26,216 bases of DNA from CANQDT01 sp051878935. GTDB taxonomy: Bacteria; Bacillota; Clostridia; Lachnospirales; Lachnospiraceae. Of the stretch, positions 1 through 7,578 are shown piece after piece (the first letter of the stretch is position 1; every line of letters begins with the position of its first letter). The stretch spans positions 1 through 26,216 of the forward strand of contig JBJELB010000108.1 of NCBI GenBank assembly GCA_051878935.1. The letters are read 5' to 3'. The notes below the pieces were generated by a model. It did not search any database. It had not been told where the DNA came from and worked only from the letters and a program-made list of their open reading frames with translations. The translations under genes and the position numbers were made by a program.

Positions 1-119
1 TGACCGGCATATACGCCAATGTCTCCTTCACTCGTTGTCAGCTCCAGCATGGTAACTTCTCCGGAATAGAAAATGCGTTCCGGAGAAATGATTTCTAATT
101 GAAATACTTTATCTGCCAT
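1..119 (-). CDS. atpC: ATP synthase F1 epsilon subunit, 5' part only
   Basis: This is the N-terminal 39 codons of the epsilon subunit; the rest lies outside the window. The minus strand reads MADKVFQLEIISPERIFYSG followed by a beta-strand segment ending in GDIGVYAGH, the usual start of the epsilon beta-sandwich that contacts the gamma stalk and c-ring. The ATG at 119 follows an AAAGGA ribosome-binding site and lies 14 bp after the atpD stop, matching the universal atpD-atpC order. Family assignment rests on sequence plus position. Nothing can be said about the C-terminal helical domain. Confidence 0.93.
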   Translation of the reverse strand, partial: MADKVFQLEIISPERIFYSGEVTMLELTTSEGDIGVYAG

Positions 120-133
120 ATCTCGCATCCTTT

Positions 134-1525
134 CTATTTTACACGGGCAATGACATCATCGATGCTTCCTGCATTTAAGAAATAACTCTCCGGAATATCA
201 TCATGCTTTCCTTCCATGATTTCCTTAAATCCGCGAATCGTTTCCGCAATCGGAACATACTGTCCCGGTAATCCGGTAAACTGCTGAGCCACAAAGAATG
301 GCTGTGACAAAAATCTTTGAATCTTTCTGGCACGGCTGACAATCAGTTTTTCATCTTCTGATAATTCGTCCATACCGAGAATTGCAATAATATCCTGCAA
401 TTCTTTATAACGCTGCAAAATCTCCTGTACACCACGTGCTACAGCGTAATGCTCTTCTCCTACGATACGTGGGTCCAGAATTCTGGATGTGGACTCCAAT
501 GGATCTACCGCAGGATAGATACCCAATTCAACAATGGAACGGGACAATACGGTTGTCGCATCCAAATGAGCAAAGGTCGTTGCCGGAGCAGGGTCTGTCA
601 AGTCGTCCGCCGGCACATAAACCGCCTGAACGGATGTAATAGATCCCTTCTTCGTCGATGTAATACGTTCCTGCAAAGCACCCATCTCGGTCTGCAACGT
701 AGGCTGGTAACCTACTGCACTTGGTACACGTCCTAATAAGGCTGACACCTCAGAACCAGCCTGTGTGAAACGGAAAATGTTATCAATGAATAACAACACA
801 TCTTTTCCACCTTCGTCACGGAAATTCTCTGCCATGGTAAGACCTGTTAGTCCTACACGCATTCTCGCTCCGGGCGGCTCATTCATCTGACCGAATACCA
901 TCGTCGTCTTATCAATAACGCCGGATTCTTTCATTTCATAATATAAATCATTTCCCTCACGGGTACGTTCACCTACACCCGTAAACACTGAATATCCACC
1001 ATGCTCTGTCGCAATGTTACGAATCAGCTCCTGGATCAATACTGTCTTACCTACGCCGGCACCACCAAAAAGACCAATCTTTCCACCTTTTAAGTATGGA
1101 CATAACAAGTCTACTACCTTAATACCTGTTTCCAAAACTTCTGAAGATGTGGATAATTCTTCAAGTCCCGGTGCTTTTCTGTGTATTTTTGCATACTGAA
1201 CATTCTCCGGAGCCGGTTTCTGGTCAATCGGCTTACCTAATACATTAAACATACGGCCTAACGTAGCCTCTCCAACCGGTACCTGAATCGGCGCACCGGT
1301 AGCGCAGGCATCCATTCCACGAACCAAACCATCAGTTGGCCCCATTGCAATACAACGGACCGTATCATCACCTAACTGCTGAGCTACCTCAACAACCAAT
1401 TCTTCACCGTTTTGCAATGGAATCGTGATTGCATCATAAATCTCCGGAAGTTTACCCTCAGAAAACTTAATATCCAATACTGCACCGATAATCTGGGTGA
1501 TTTTTCCCATATTATTCTCTGCCAT
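134..1525 (-). CDS. atpD: ATP synthase F1 beta subunit (catalytic)
   Basis: Catalytic subunit of the F1 hexamer, which makes or hydrolyses ATP at the alpha/beta interfaces on the cytoplasmic face of the membrane. The 463-residue product has the usual full length. Visible landmarks are the P-loop GGAGVGKT at about residues 154-161, the GERTREGND segment with the catalytic Glu, the Walker B strand LLFIDNIFRF, and the C-terminal FFVAQQFTG region. The ATG at 1525 has an AGGAGGAA site just upstream, 16 bp after the atpG stop. It is translated as part of the atp operon. No missing residues or unusual features were noticed. Confidence 0.98.
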   Translation of the reverse strand: MAENNMGKITQIIGAVLDIKFSEGKLPEIYDAITIPLQNGEELVVEVAQQLGDDTVRCIAMGPTDGLVRGMDACATGAPIQVPVGEATLGRMFNVLGKPIDQKPAPENVQYAKIHRKAPGLEELSTSSEVLETGIKVVDLLCPYLKGGKIGLFGGAGVGKTVLIQELIRNIATEHGGYSVFTGVGERTREGNDLYYEMKESGVIDKTTMVFGQMNEPPGARMRVGLTGLTMAENFRDEGGKDVLLFIDNIFRFTQAGSEVSALLGRVPSAVGYQPTLQTEMGALQERITSTKKGSITSVQAVYVPADDLTDPAPATTFAHLDATTVLSRSIVELGIYPAVDPLESTSRILDPRIVGEEHYAVARGVQEILQRYKELQDIIAILGMDELSEDEKLIVSRARKIQRFLSQPFFVAQQFTGLPGQYVPIAETIRGFKEIMEGKHDDIPESYFLNAGSIDDVIARVK

Positions 1526-1541
1526 TTATTCTTCCTCCTGC

Positions 1542-2396
1542 TTAACTGAGTGCTTCTGCTCCACCAATAATCTCCGTCAGTTCCTGAGTAATGGAACTCT
1601 GACGAGCCCGGTTATATTGCAGAGACAGCTCATCTATCATTTCTTCTGCGTTGCTTGTTGCCGAATCCATTGCCTGCATTCTGGCTCCGTTCTCACTCGC
1701 AACAGACTCCACAAAAGCTCCATATAGCACGCTCGTTATATATTTTGGAATAATGAGATCCAAAACCTCCTCCGGCTCCGGCTCAAAATTCATCGGAACA
1801 GAATCTTTTTCCTGTTCCATCTCCATACTGTCTTTATCTATCGGAAAGAGCTTTATCATCTTAGGCTCGTGTACCACCGTATTCTTGAATGATGTATAAA
1901 CAACCCATATTTCTCCAATCGTCCGGGATTCATAAGCAGTTAACAGTTGTCTGCTCAACTGGATTGCATCATCATACAACGGTTCATTTACCGCTTCCGA
2001 AAAATCTCCGGCGATCTCATATCCTGCCCGTTCCAGAGATGACAACCCTTTGCGGCCGACCGCATAAACAAACGACTCTTCTTTCGCAAAATTCTGAGTG
2101 ACAAGCTTTACAATATTATTATTATATCCACCTGCCAGTCCCCGGTTCGAAGTAACAACCACCACCGCCTTTTTATCTGATGGCGTAGCCTGTCGATAGG
2201 TTCCCATCACATTTTGCGCTTTTGACAAAATGGAAACAACCGTCTGATAAGTCATCTCAAAAAATGGTTTTGCATCTTCGGCCTGTTTTCTTGCCTTTTG
2301 TAATTTTACAGTCGACACCAGCTTCATCGCTTTGGTTATCTGCCCCGTACTCGAGATACTGTCTCTCCGACGTTTAATATCACGCATTGATGCCAT
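1542..2396 (-). CDS. atpG: ATP synthase F1 gamma subunit
   Basis: Central rotor stalk that turns inside the alpha3beta3 hexamer and couples c-ring rotation to catalysis. The 284-residue protein begins MASMRDIKRRRDSISSTGQI, the conserved N-terminal helix of the gamma coiled coil, and ends with the paired C-terminal helix containing YNRARQSSITQELTEIIGGA. The middle carries an acidic insertion (residues about 188-210, rich in Glu/Met/Pro), which falls in the variable globular part. The gene sits 13 bp after atpA and 16 bp before atpD, the canonical order. Family identity is clear. Confidence 0.97.
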   Translation of the reverse strand: MASMRDIKRRRDSISSTGQITKAMKLVSTVKLQKARKQAEDAKPFFEMTYQTVVSILSKAQNVMGTYRQATPSDKKAVVVVTSNRGLAGGYNNNIVKLVTQNFAKEESFVYAVGRKGLSSLERAGYEIAGDFSEAVNEPLYDDAIQLSRQLLTAYESRTIGEIWVVYTSFKNTVVHEPKMIKLFPIDKDSMEMEQEKDSVPMNFEPEPEEVLDLIIPKYITSVLYGAFVESVASENGARMQAMDSATSNAEEMIDELSLQYNRARQSSITQELTEIIGGAEALS

Positions 2397-2409
2397 GAAT
2401 TATCTCACC

Positions 2410-3924
2410 TCATTTACCGGATTGAAAATCCGCCTTGCACTCTTCGATCGCTTTTACAATCAAAGCTTCCAGACTTTCATCAATCTCTTTCTTTTCACGA
2501 ATCGTTTTGAAAATCTCAGAATATTTTGTATCAACATATTCAAGCAATGCAGCTTCAAAAGCAAGGATCTTTCCTACCGGAATATCCAATAAGTATTTCT
2601 TTGTCGCTGCATAGAGGATTAATACCTGTTTCTCAACCGGCATCGTTGCATACTGATCCTGTTTCAGAATCTCGCGGATGCGTTCACCCTGATCCAGTTT
2701 CTCCTTGGTATCGGCATCCAGCTCAGAACCAAACTGTGCAAAGGCAGCCAATTCACGATATTGTGCCAATTCCACACGAATCGGCGCTGCTATCTTCTTC
2801 ATCGCCTTAATCTGAGCCGCACCTCCTACACGGGATACAGACAATCCGGCATTTACCGCAGGACGGAATCCGGCATTAAACATCTCTGTTTCCAGATAAA
2901 TCTGACCGTCTGTAATGGAAATAACATTGGTAGGAATGTAGGCAGATACATCTCCTGCCTGCGTTTCAATAATTGGCAATGCCGTTAAAGAGCCTCCTCC
3001 AAGTTCATCCGACAACCGCGCTGCACGTTCCAGCAACCGGGAATGTAAATAGAATACATCACCAGGATAGGCCTCACGTCCAGGTGGTCTGCGAAGCAAC
3101 AGGGACAGGGTACGGTAAGCCGTTGCGTGCTTTGACAAATCGTCATACACAATCAAAACATCTTCGCCGTTTTCCATCCACTCTTCACCGATGGCGCAAC
3201 CTGCATATGGTGCAATATACTGCAATGGCGCCAGCTCACTTGCTGTCGATGCAACCACAGTGGTATAATCCATCGCTCCGTTTTCTGTTAAGGTTTTTAC
3301 AATCGTAGCAACGGTTGACGCTTTCTGTCCTATGGCTACATAAATACATTTCATGTTCTGACCCTTTTGATTGATAATAGTATCAATCGCAATCGCAGTC
3401 TTACCTGTCTGGCGGTCACCGATAATCAGCTCACGTTGACCTCTTCCAATCGGAATCATGGCATCAATCGCTTTGATTCCTGTCTGAAGTGGCGTGTCTA
3501 CCGACTTTCTCGAAATAACACCTGACGCTACACGTTCAATCGGTCTTGCCTTTGCAGAAGTAATCGGACCTTTGCCATCAATCGGCTGTCCTAATGCATT
3601 CACGACACGACCTAACAGCGCATCTCCAACCGGCACCTCAACCACGCGTCCGGTCGTCTTAACAATATCCCCTTCATTAATATTTTTGTTATCACCTAAA
3701 AGAACCGCACCTACATTATCTTCCTCCAGGTTCATGACCATTCCCAACACTTCACCCGGGAACTCCAATAATTCTCCCTGCATCGCTTTTTCCAAGCCAT
3801 GAATTCGTGCAATTCCATCCGCAACCTGAATAACTGTTCCAACATCTGAAGTTTCAAGCTGCACCGTATATTGATCAATCTGTTTCTTAATAACAGAACT
3901 AATCTCCTCTGGATTTAACTTCAT
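2410..3924 (-). CDS. atpA: ATP synthase F1 alpha subunit
   Basis: Non-catalytic nucleotide-binding subunit of F1. The P-loop GDRQTGKT and the alpha-specific PGREAYPGDVFYLHSRLLER stretch identify it. The open frame can extend upstream to 3963 and overlap atpH, but the start at 3924 is preferred: it gives MKLNPEEISSVIKKQIDQY, the standard alpha N-terminus, and a usual length of 504 residues, with GAAGGTG 11 nt upstream. The 13 extra upstream residues (lysine-rich) look like leader sequence. With this start, 35 bp separate atpH and atpA. Function is certain from the family; the start is an inference. Confidence 0.97.
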   Translation of the reverse strand: MKLNPEEISSVIKKQIDQYTVQLETSDVGTVIQVADGIARIHGLEKAMQGELLEFPGEVLGMVMNLEEDNVGAVLLGDNKNINEGDIVKTTGRVVEVPVGDALLGRVVNALGQPIDGKGPITSAKARPIERVASGVISRKSVDTPLQTGIKAIDAMIPIGRGQRELIIGDRQTGKTAIAIDTIINQKGQNMKCIYVAIGQKASTVATIVKTLTENGAMDYTTVVASTASELAPLQYIAPYAGCAIGEEWMENGEDVLIVYDDLSKHATAYRTLSLLLRRPPGREAYPGDVFYLHSRLLERAARLSDELGGGSLTALPIIETQAGDVSAYIPTNVISITDGQIYLETEMFNAGFRPAVNAGLSVSRVGGAAQIKAMKKIAAPIRVELAQYRELAAFAQFGSELDADTKEKLDQGERIREILKQDQYATMPVEKQVLILYAATKKYLLDIPVGKILAFEAALLEYVDTKYSEIFKTIREKKEIDESLEALIVKAIEECKADFQSGK

Positions 3925-3959
3925 AGGAATTCTCACACCTTCTTTCTTTTCTCTTTTAA

Positions 3960-4496
3960 TCACTGTTTCAATGCACAGGATAGCTTCTCAAGCTTCGTCC
4001 GGATACTGCTATCCACAACCCGGTCATTGATACGGATAATCAATCCTCCAATCAATGATGCATCTGTCAGATAGTTCATCTCCAGCTTCTCATAGGATGT
4101 TAATGTCAATAACCTACGATAAATCGAATCCTGCTGCACAGAAGTTAACGAAACGGCCGAAGTAATCCAGACAACACCGATTCTTAAATACTCCTTGCAA
4201 CGATGAATAAAGTATAGAAAAATGTCTCTCATTTCTTTGGCATGACCTTTTTCTATCACAACCGACAACAGTCCCATGACCTCTTTCGAAACCTTATCTG
4301 CAAGAACATCTTTTACCAGGTCCTGTTTTTTCTGTGTCTCGATTCTCGGATGATTCAACAGTTTAACGAATTCTTCATTGTCAGAGAAAATACTATCCAG
4401 TTGGATTACTTCTTCCATAAGCTCCGCTACGTTTTCATGTTCCAGCGCAAGCTCATATAAAGCTTCCCCATACACATTCGCTGCTAATCTAGCCAC
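3960..4496 (-). CDS. atpH: ATP synthase F1 delta subunit (OSCP)
   Basis: Peripheral-stalk subunit that links the top of the F1 hexamer to the b-subunit dimer. The 178-residue length is normal for delta. The N-terminal helical domain begins MARLAANVYGEALYELALE, and the conserved C-terminal strand pattern SLIGGLIIRINDRVVDSSIR is present near residues 146-167. The start overlaps the end of atpF by 13 bp, consistent with translational coupling between these two stator subunits. The delta family is weakly conserved in sequence, so synteny between atpF and atpA adds much of the confidence. Confidence 0.95.
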   Translation of the reverse strand: MARLAANVYGEALYELALEHENVAELMEEVIQLDSIFSDNEEFVKLLNHPRIETQKKQDLVKDVLADKVSKEVMGLLSVVIEKGHAKEMRDIFLYFIHRCKEYLRIGVVWITSAVSLTSVQQDSIYRRLLTLTSYEKLEMNYLTDASLIGGLIIRINDRVVDSSIRTKLEKLSCALKQ

Positions 4497-5002
4497 GTAT
4501 CATCACCCATCTCTTTTAAAGTTTTTTCAATCAACGCATCCTGTTTTGCATCATCCATAGATTCCTCCATGATTTTACCTGCAAGTACAGTCGCCACGTC
4601 TATCATTTCCGTTCTTACATCATCCTTGAGTTTGTTCTTCTCAAGCTGGATCTCCTGCTGCGCCCGCTTCATAATCAGGGATGCTTCTTCTTTTGCATTT
4701 GAGACAATCTCCTGTTCCTTCTCCATCCCCTTTTTACGTGCATCACTCAGGATTGTATCTGCTTCTTTTTTTACATCCCGCAGTTTCTCTTCATACATCT
4801 GTTTTAAACGTTGCGCCTCTTCCTGATTTCTGGCAGCATCCGCTACAGAGTCTGCCACTCTTTGCTGACGCTCCTTCAAAACCTTTTTTACCGGCTCAAA
4901 CAGAATATAGGAAAGAAGTACAAAGAGAAGAAAGACACAGATTGCCTGAAACAGAACATCGAATCCAAGCTGTAAGTCCAATCCAAATATTCTTCCGTCC
5001 AA
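4484..5002 (-). CDS. atpF: ATP synthase F0 b subunit
   Basis: Stator subunit, 172 residues. A single N-terminal membrane helix (about residues 14-36, LFQAICVFLLFVLLSYILF) is followed by a long charged alpha-helical region rich in Glu, Lys, Gln and Ala, which forms the right-handed coiled-coil peripheral stalk. FEPVKKVLKERQQRV after the membrane segment is the typical family motif. The gene lies between atpE and atpH, overlapping atpH by 13 bp. One b gene is present, implying a homodimer rather than b/b'. Nothing unusual was seen. Confidence 0.96.
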   Translation of the reverse strand: MDGRIFGLDLQLGFDVLFQAICVFLLFVLLSYILFEPVKKVLKERQQRVADSVADAARNQEEAQRLKQMYEEKLRDVKKEADTILSDARKKGMEKEQEIVSNAKEEASLIMKRAQQEIQLEKNKLKDDVRTEMIDVATVLAGKIMEESMDDAKQDALIEKTLKEMGDDTWLD

Positions 5003-5043
5003 CCTTACGCCTCCTACTTCGTTTTTTTCTCAAAATCCCTTTA

Positions 5044-5319
5044 TTATAAGCTTAAGAATTTGCTTAATAACGGATTTGCATACAATAGGATAAGCGCAAT
5101 AACCAAACCGTACAAACCGGTTGTTTCTGCTACAGCCTGACCTAATAACATGGTCGAAGTAACATCACCTTTCGCGCCCGGATTACGACCTACTGCTGCC
5201 GCACCCTGACCGGCTGCCACACCCTGACCAATACCAGGACCAATACCGGCGATCATCGCCAAACCAGCTCCAATTGCAGAACATGCTAAAATTAAACCTT
5301 CATTCGTAATATTACTCAT
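5044..5319 (-). CDS. atpE: ATP synthase F0 c subunit, Na+-type signature
   Basis: Rotor-ring proteolipid of 91 residues with two membrane helices and a polar RNPGAKGD loop. The ion-carrying carboxylate is Glu65 in GQAVAETTGLY. Seen directly: Gln32, Val63, Glu65, Thr66, Thr67 and Tyr70. Family knowledge: in the Na+-coupled rings of Ilyobacter tartaricus and relatives the ligands are Gln32, Val63, Glu65 and Ser66 with Thr67 and Tyr70 in support, and Thr may replace Ser66. The numbering coincides exactly. The inference is a Na+-binding, probably Na+-coupled, ATP synthase. The gene sits between atpB and atpF with a good AGGAGG-type site before the ATG at 5319. Confidence 0.97.
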   Translation of the reverse strand: MSNITNEGLILACSAIGAGLAMIAGIGPGIGQGVAAGQGAAAVGRNPGAKGDVTSTMLLGQAVAETTGLYGLVIALILLYANPLLSKFLSL

Positions 5320-5348
5320 TTTTCTTTCCTCCTGAATTCATATAATTT

Positions 5349-6038
5349 CTAACCTTCTATTTTGTCTGTAACAAATACCATGGTTAACATAGTGAATACA
5401 TATGTCTGAATTGCTCCTGAGAACAAATCAAAATACGCATGTAAAAAAGATGGAACACCAATCTTTACAAAGAACGGCAACAAACCATACCACAATGCCA
5501 TCATAATGGTTCCCGCCATCACATTACCAAACAGACGCAACGACAAGGACAACGGTGTTGCAAATTCACCTATCAGATTAATAGGAAACAACAGCGGCAA
5601 CGGCTTAAACAAATTCGTAAATGCACGATACTTATTATATCTCAGATTGTTATATTGGATAATCAAAAACGTCATCAACGCCAGACATAACGTAGTACCA
5701 TAATCGGCTGTTGGAGGACGCAGTCCAAACAATCCGGAAATATTGGATAAAAAGATAAACAACATCAAAGTACCGATATAATTCACATATTTCTTTGCAT
5801 GTTTTCCCATACTGTTATGCACAACCTTATCCAGCATTTCCACCAGATATTCCACAAAACTCTGGAAACCGGTTGGATGATCCCGTGATCCTTTTAACAC
5901 CGCGCGTCTGGCAAATACTGCAAAAACCAGAATCGTCACCATCACAATAATCGTACACACATGCGTTGTCGTAATCCAGACCTTCCCACCAAACAGAGGA
6001 ATCAGCCCATGTATCATAAAGTCAACTTCCTGATTCAT
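5349..6038 (-). CDS. atpB: ATP synthase F0 a subunit
   Basis: Membrane stator that forms the two half-channels beside the c-ring. The protein has several hydrophobic helices, and the essential arginine is visible in LSLRLFGNVMAG near the middle of the C-terminal half. The frame opens with a GTG at 6047, but the ATG at 6038 has GAAGG 8 nt upstream and gives a 229-residue protein; an ATG at 6017 with its own AGGAAG is a second possibility. All of these overlap or abut the end of atpI, implying coupled translation. The length is normal for bacterial a subunits. Confidence 0.95.
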   Translation of the reverse strand: MNQEVDFMIHGLIPLFGGKVWITTTHVCTIIVMVTILVFAVFARRAVLKGSRDHPTGFQSFVEYLVEMLDKVVHNSMGKHAKKYVNYIGTLMLFIFLSNISGLFGLRPPTADYGTTLCLALMTFLIIQYNNLRYNKYRAFTNLFKPLPLLFPINLIGEFATPLSLSLRLFGNVMAGTIMMALWYGLLPFFVKIGVPSFLHAYFDLFSGAIQTYVFTMLTMVFVTDKIEG

Positions 6039-6459
6039 CACTCTCACCTTCTTTCTTTTTCATACTATCATTCATCCACCGCTGCATCAATGGTACCATA
6101 TAAGCGGAAATTTTCAAACCAAAAAAACCAATAATCACAGCAACAGTATTTACCATTGGCAGATAAACAGAAACGATTGCAATTGCAATCCAGATCAACA
6201 TCCTAAAAATACTTCGTTTGCGTGCATACGATGCCGCATCATCCGGTTCCAGAGTCAATGTCACATCAATGGAATCCTTCATATTCCGGATCATATACAA
6301 ATCGGTTCCCACTCCTACGAATAACCCTAACGTGTAAGGAATCCATTCATCCACAAGCAGAACCCCGACAACTTCAAATAAGAAACTGTATAACAACAAG
6401 CCATACCAAAGAGCTTTCACCACAGGGTCTTCCCGTTTAACAACTCTTCTCTTCTTCAT
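6022..6459 (-). CDS. atpI: ATP synthase subunit I family protein
   Basis: A 145-residue membrane protein with about four hydrophobic segments (near residues 15-32, 38-55, 85-102 and 104-124), placed immediately before atpB. Position, size and topology match the AtpI (subunit I) family, which assists assembly of the c-ring in Na+-ATP synthases and has also been linked to Mg2+ uptake. Its start overlaps the preceding small atpZ-like gene by 23 bp and its end overlaps the atpB start, so the three are probably translationally coupled. Sequence conservation in this family is low, so the name relies partly on context. Confidence 0.8.
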   Translation of the reverse strand: MKKRRVVKREDPVVKALWYGLLLYSFLFEVVGVLLVDEWIPYTLGLFVGVGTDLYMIRNMKDSIDVTLTLEPDDAASYARKRSIFRMLIWIAIAIVSVYLPMVNTVAVIIGFFGLKISAYMVPLMQRWMNDSMKKKEGESDESGS

Positions 6460-6667
6460 GCAAAGTTCCTTCTTTCTTATCCTGATTGATATCCTTTACC
6501 AGCACATACACATTGCGTACTCCCGCTGCAATTCCCAACAGCAAAAGAGGAAGAAACCAATGTGTATGATATCTTTCATCAATCTTGACTCCTATCAGAA
6601 CACACAACATGACAGGAGTTATCATACTGATACCCAGCTGCGTAACAAGAGCTAACGTCTTTATCAT
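6437..6667 (-). CDS. atpZ: AtpZ/AtpI-type small membrane protein
   Basis: A 76-residue protein with two hydrophobic hairpin segments (about residues 5-25 and 36-57) and a charged C-terminal tail, encoded first in the atp part of the operon. This two-helix architecture with a short basic/acidic tail matches AtpZ-like F0F1 accessory proteins, which occur next to atpI in Firmicutes and are proposed to act with AtpI in assembly or divalent cation movement. The ATG at 6667 is only one base after the rpiB stop at 6669-6671, tying atp expression to the upstream genes. The precise role is inferred. Confidence 0.75.
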   Translation of the reverse strand: MIKTLALVTQLGISMITPVMLCVLIGVKIDERYHTHWFLPLLLLGIAAGVRNVYVLVKDINQDKKEGTLHEEEKSC

Positions 6668-6668
6668 A

Positions 6669-7097
6669 TTAATCCTCTATCAAATCGATGCGTCGGATAT
6701 GTCTTTCATCATTGGAAAACGCTGTATCCAAAAAGGTATCTACTATCATCAACGCCAGACCCGGTCCGACTACACGGGCTCCCATTGCCAGAATATTCGC
6801 ATCATTATGTTCCCTGGTTGCCTGTGCACTGAAGCAGTCATGACAAAGTGCTGCACGGATACCCGGAACCTTATTGGCTGCTATCGAAATCCCAATACCG
6901 GTTCCGCAGATTAGGATTCCTTTCTCACATTCTTTCTCTACCACTGCCTTCGCAACCGCCCTGGCATAGACCGGATAATCACAGGACTCTTCCGAGTATG
7001 TCCCATAGTCCTGATATTCCACGCCTCTTTCTTCTAAATGTCTCATAATCTCCTGTTTTAAGGCAAAACCACCGTGGTCACAGCCAATCGCTATCAT
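6669..7097 (-). CDS. rpiB: Ribose-5-phosphate isomerase B
   Basis: Interconverts ribose 5-phosphate and ribulose 5-phosphate in the pentose phosphate pathway (cytoplasmic; RpiB/LacAB fold). The 142-residue length is typical. The N-terminal MIAIGCDHGG places Asp7 and His8 in the phosphate/substrate site. Cys64 in ILICGTGIGISIAANK is the catalytic base, and the EHNDANILAMGAR segment carries His97. The ATG overlaps the ywlE-like stop by 4 bp. In Bacillus the same ywlC-ywlE-rpiB order sits a few genes upstream of atp, supporting orthology. A LacA/LacB galactose-6-phosphate isomerase is less likely because the partner subunit is absent. Confidence 0.93.
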   Translation of the reverse strand: MIAIGCDHGGFALKQEIMRHLEERGVEYQDYGTYSEESCDYPVYARAVAKAVVEKECEKGILICGTGIGISIAANKVPGIRAALCHDCFSAQATREHNDANILAMGARVVGPGLALMIVDTFLDTAFSNDERHIRRIDLIED

Positions 7098-7561
7098 TCT
7101 TCTGTTCCTCCTATTATGTTCTTAATCGCCTTTTCTATTAAACGTTCCATTTCGCGGAAACAGTATTCATAATCTATGACATCCTTACCATACGGATTCA
7201 GCATTTCTCCCTGTTCTCCCGCAAATTCTTTTAATGTGTAGACTAACGACAACACCTCAAAATCTTCTAAAACCTTTTCCTTTTGTTCTTCCGTCATTGT
7301 CAGAACCAGGTCACAGTCCTCAAAATCTTCCTGCGTCACCTGCATTGCCTGGACATTGGCATACGAAATTCCATTTTTTTCAAGTACCAATGCCGCTTTC
7401 GCATTGACCGGTTCCGGAAACAAGACAACTAATCCTCTTGATTTTACTTCTATATCCATTCTGCCCTTTTCCAGAAGCATCCGGTTCAGAATGGCCTCTG
7501 CAATCACCCCACGGCTGGTATTATTCGTGGAAATAAGCAGAATCTTTTTTATATCCATCAT
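7094..7561 (-). CDS. Degenerate low-MW phosphatase (YwlE-like pseudophosphatase)
   Basis: The 155-residue protein has the low-molecular-weight tyrosine/arginine phosphatase fold signature and occupies the ywlE position between Sua5 and rpiB. In active members the P-loop reads V-C-x-G-N-T-C-R-S-P; here residues 10-19 read ISTNNTSRGV. The nucleophilic Cys is Ser11 (TCC), the second Cys is Ser16, and only Arg17 and the Thr that favours phosphoarginine in YwlE (Thr15) remain. The general acid of the DPxG motif is also lost: residues 122-125 read NPYG. The frame is intact, with a GGGGGGAT-rich ribosome-binding region and a 4-bp overlap with rpiB, so it appears maintained. Inference: a binding or regulatory protein rather than a phosphatase. 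Confidence 0.85.
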   Translation of the reverse strand: MMDIKKILLISTNNTSRGVIAEAILNRMLLEKGRMDIEVKSRGLVVLFPEPVNAKAALVLEKNGISYANVQAMQVTQEDFEDCDLVLTMTEEQKEKVLEDFEVLSLVYTLKEFAGEQGEMLNPYGKDVIDYEYCFREMERLIEKAIKNIIGGTEE

Positions 7562-7578
7562 ACGATTATCATCCCCCC

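Noticed and set aside
5003..5043. Possible terminator or regulatory hairpin between atpE and atpF
   Set aside because: No convincing stem; only a T-rich stretch and the ribosome-binding site of atpF.
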